Shown here: positions 62,836 to 64,000 of the stretch, piece after piece
Numbering within the stretch: the first letter of the stretch is position 1
Layout: the number at the start of each line of letters is the position of its first letter
NCBI RefSeq assembly: GCF_027925525.1
Contig: NZ_BSDJ01000024.1
Span: 1 to 64,000, forward strand
Source: Paenibacillus tyrphae
GTDB taxonomy: Bacteria > Bacillota > Bacilli > Paenibacillales > NBRC-103111
Direction of reading: 5' to 3'
Length of the DNA: 64,000 nt
The notes under the pieces: generated by a model
Database searches by the model: none
Told to the model about the DNA's origin: nothing
Seen by the model: the letters and a program-made list of their open reading frames with translations, nothing else
Made by a program: the position numbers and the translations under genes

Positions 62836-63762
62836 TTGTCGGAAAAGAATCAACCAACGGCCGTTTACGGCGGCCAAGCCGTGATTGAAGGCGTCATGTT
62901 TGCCGGCCAGAAGGTGAACGTTACGGCGGTGCGCCGAAAAGATAATACCATCCATTATCTTGAGGTTCCCAGAAAAGAAATCGGCTGGGTTCAGGCATTG
63001 AAGAAAATTCCGTTGATCCGGGGGATTGTCGGGATTGTCGAAGCGAGCGCCAAAGGGGCGCAGCACTTGAATTTTTCGGCGGAGGTGTTTGCCGAGGAAG
63101 AAGGTGTGGTTAAGGAAGAGAAGAAGGAATCGCTGACCGGCAGGATTTCCATGATTCTCGGGGTAGCGGTCGTCGGGATTTTATCCTTTTTGTTCGGCAA
63201 GTTCGTCTTTACCCTTGTTCCGCCGACCATCGAGCAGATGCTGTTCGGAGGATTGTTCCAGAACCAGATCGGGCATAACCTGATCGAAGGCTTGATTAAG
63301 ATTATTTTGCTTGTCGGGTATATTTATTTTATTTCGCTTACGCCGATGATCAAACGTTTATTTCAATACCACGGAGCCGAACATAAAGTTATTAGCGCTT
63401 ACGAGGCGGGCCTGGAACTGACCGTACAAAATGTGCAAAAATTCAGCACACTGCACTACCGGTGCGGCAGCAGCTTCATCGTCTTTACGGTCATCGTGGG
63501 TGTCGTGATTTACTCGTTCTTTCAATACGATTCGTTCCTGGAGCGGATCATTCAACGGATCGTGCTGCTTCCGCTTGTGATCGGCGTATCCTACGAAGTT
63601 TTGCGGTTTACCAACAGCCTGCGGGACATTCCGGTGCTTCGTTTCCTCGGCTATCCCGGCCTGTGGCTGCAATTGCTCACGACCAAAGAACCGGACGATT
63701 CCCAAGTGGAAGTATCCATTGCCTCCTTCAACCGGATGCGGGAGCTCGACCGGCAAATTTAA
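62836..63762 (+). CDS. yqhQ: YqhQ (DUF1385) membrane protein
   Basis: 308 residues from TTG 62836 with AGAAGGTG seven bases before it, giving MSEKNQPTAVYGGQAVIEGVM, the normal start; an earlier ATG at 62686 would overlap yqhR wrongly. GGQAVIEGVMFAG, FQYHGAEHKVISAYEAG and LHYRCGSSFIVFTVIVG are DUF1385 signatures, including histidines that may bind metal. Several transmembrane helices in the C-terminal two thirds. Described as metal-dependent-enzyme-like with unknown reaction. Twenty-four bases separate it from the next gene. Confidence 0.92.
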   Translation: MSEKNQPTAVYGGQAVIEGVMFAGQKVNVTAVRRKDNTIHYLEVPRKEIGWVQALKKIPLIRGIVGIVEASAKGAQHLNFSAEVFAEEEGVVKEEKKESLTGRISMILGVAVVGILSFLFGKFVFTLVPPTIEQMLFGGLFQNQIGHNLIEGLIKIILLVGYIYFISLTPMIKRLFQYHGAEHKVISAYEAGLELTVQNVQKFSTLHYRCGSSFIVFTVIVGVVIYSFFQYDSFLERIIQRIVLLPLVIGVSYEVLRFTNSLRDIPVLRFLGYPGLWLQLLTTKEPDDSQVEVSIASFNRMRELDRQI

Positions 63763-63786
63763 CCTAAAGACAAGGAGGGGTCCTGC

Positions 63787-64000
63787 ATGAGAAACCGCAA
63801 CAGCACGGTCGCTTACGTGATTTTCGGCTTGATCGCCATCGGGATACTGGCTAGTGTTCTCTCCAGTCCGGGCACCTATATTATTCCGATTCTCGTATTC
63901 GGCGTGATTTTCTTCCTGTACAAGTTCCCGCCGAACCGATGGAGACAAGCGAAACGGCCGTCCTCCTCCCGGTTTCAAAAAGGAAAGCGGCGCAATGCCA
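63787..64000 (+). CDS. YqhP/SA1362-like small membrane protein, cut by the window edge
   Basis: The first 71 codons from ATG 63787, preceded by AAGGAGGGG. VAYVIFGLIAIGILASVLSS and YIIPILVFGVIFFLYKF are two membrane helices, followed by a basic tail RWRQAKRPSSSRFQKGKRR. Position after yqhQ matches yqhP of other Bacillales. The end is outside the window. Confidence 0.7.
   Translation, partial: MRNRNSTVAYVIFGLIAIGILASVLSSPGTYIIPILVFGVIFFLYKFPPNRWRQAKRPSSSRFQKGKRRNA

Noticed and set aside
1..64000. CRISPR arrays, tRNA or rRNA genes
   Set aside because: No regularly spaced short repeats and no cloverleaf or rRNA sequence were seen on either strand.

Overview
The window looks like a chromosomal segment of a Paenibacillus-type Firmicute (Paenibacillaceae). 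The right edge carries the Bacillales housekeeping block yqhP-yqhQ / yqhR-aroQ-papA(yqhT)-efp. Ribosome binding sites are strong AGGAGG types with frequent TTG and GTG starts. The central 31 kb matches the fusaricidin (LI-F) lipopeptide cluster known from Paenibacillus polymyxa. All calls come from reading the sequence; no database search was run.

Left part (1-11 kb): the N-terminal part of a TnpB (IS605-type) gene at the edge. Then an HxlR regulator with a DUF2809 membrane protein, diverging from a flavin oxidoreductase across tandem HxlR-type operators. Next come a MITE-like palindromic element that supplies the stop codon of a PadR-coupled BAAT-family hydrolase, a LysE exporter, ctaB, a MOSC protein, and a helD gene broken by one in-frame TGA. 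A LysR regulator, an ABM-domain protein, a RidA-like protein and a cysteine hydrolase follow.

Accessory zone 11-22 kb: a toxin-like protein with a GNQALQR motif next to small, partly broken genes; a pentapeptide-repeat protein; a macrodomain protein coupled to an unknown partner; a MerR-methyltransferase / Nudix / membrane-protein operon with a classic 19-bp-spacer MerR promoter; a DMP19-like protein; a composite dapA-like/histidine-phosphatase pseudogene; and several small immunity-like unknowns.

Core 22-53 kb (minus strand): a compact seven-gene operon, fusG-F-E-D-C-B-A by order and function: FabI-like reductase, AMP-forming ligase, aldehyde dehydrogenase, ThDP enzyme, FabF-like synthase, FabZ-like dehydratase, and a 7913-residue six-module NRPS. 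The NRPS reads C-A(Thr)-T / C-A(Val)-T-E / C-A(Ile-like)-T / C-A(Thr)-T-E / C-A(Asn)-T-E / C-A(presumably D-Ala)-T-TE, with every core catalytic motif present. The predicted product is a cyclic lipodepsihexapeptide of the fusaricidin type. The six upstream genes plausibly make the guanidino-3-hydroxy fatty acid tail. A 700-bp AT-rich leader with a duplicated 64-bp repeat precedes the operon.

Right part 53-64 kb: a MerR gene with its own 19-bp-spacer promoter, fused by deletion to the tail of an SRPBCC gene; an intact SRPBCC gene; a second immunity-like patch (SUKH protein, frameshifted HAD gene, several unknowns, deleted UvrD-type helicase); and finally efp and its neighbours. Many genes in the two accessory patches carry frameshifts, stops or deletions, while the fus operon and housekeeping genes read cleanly.
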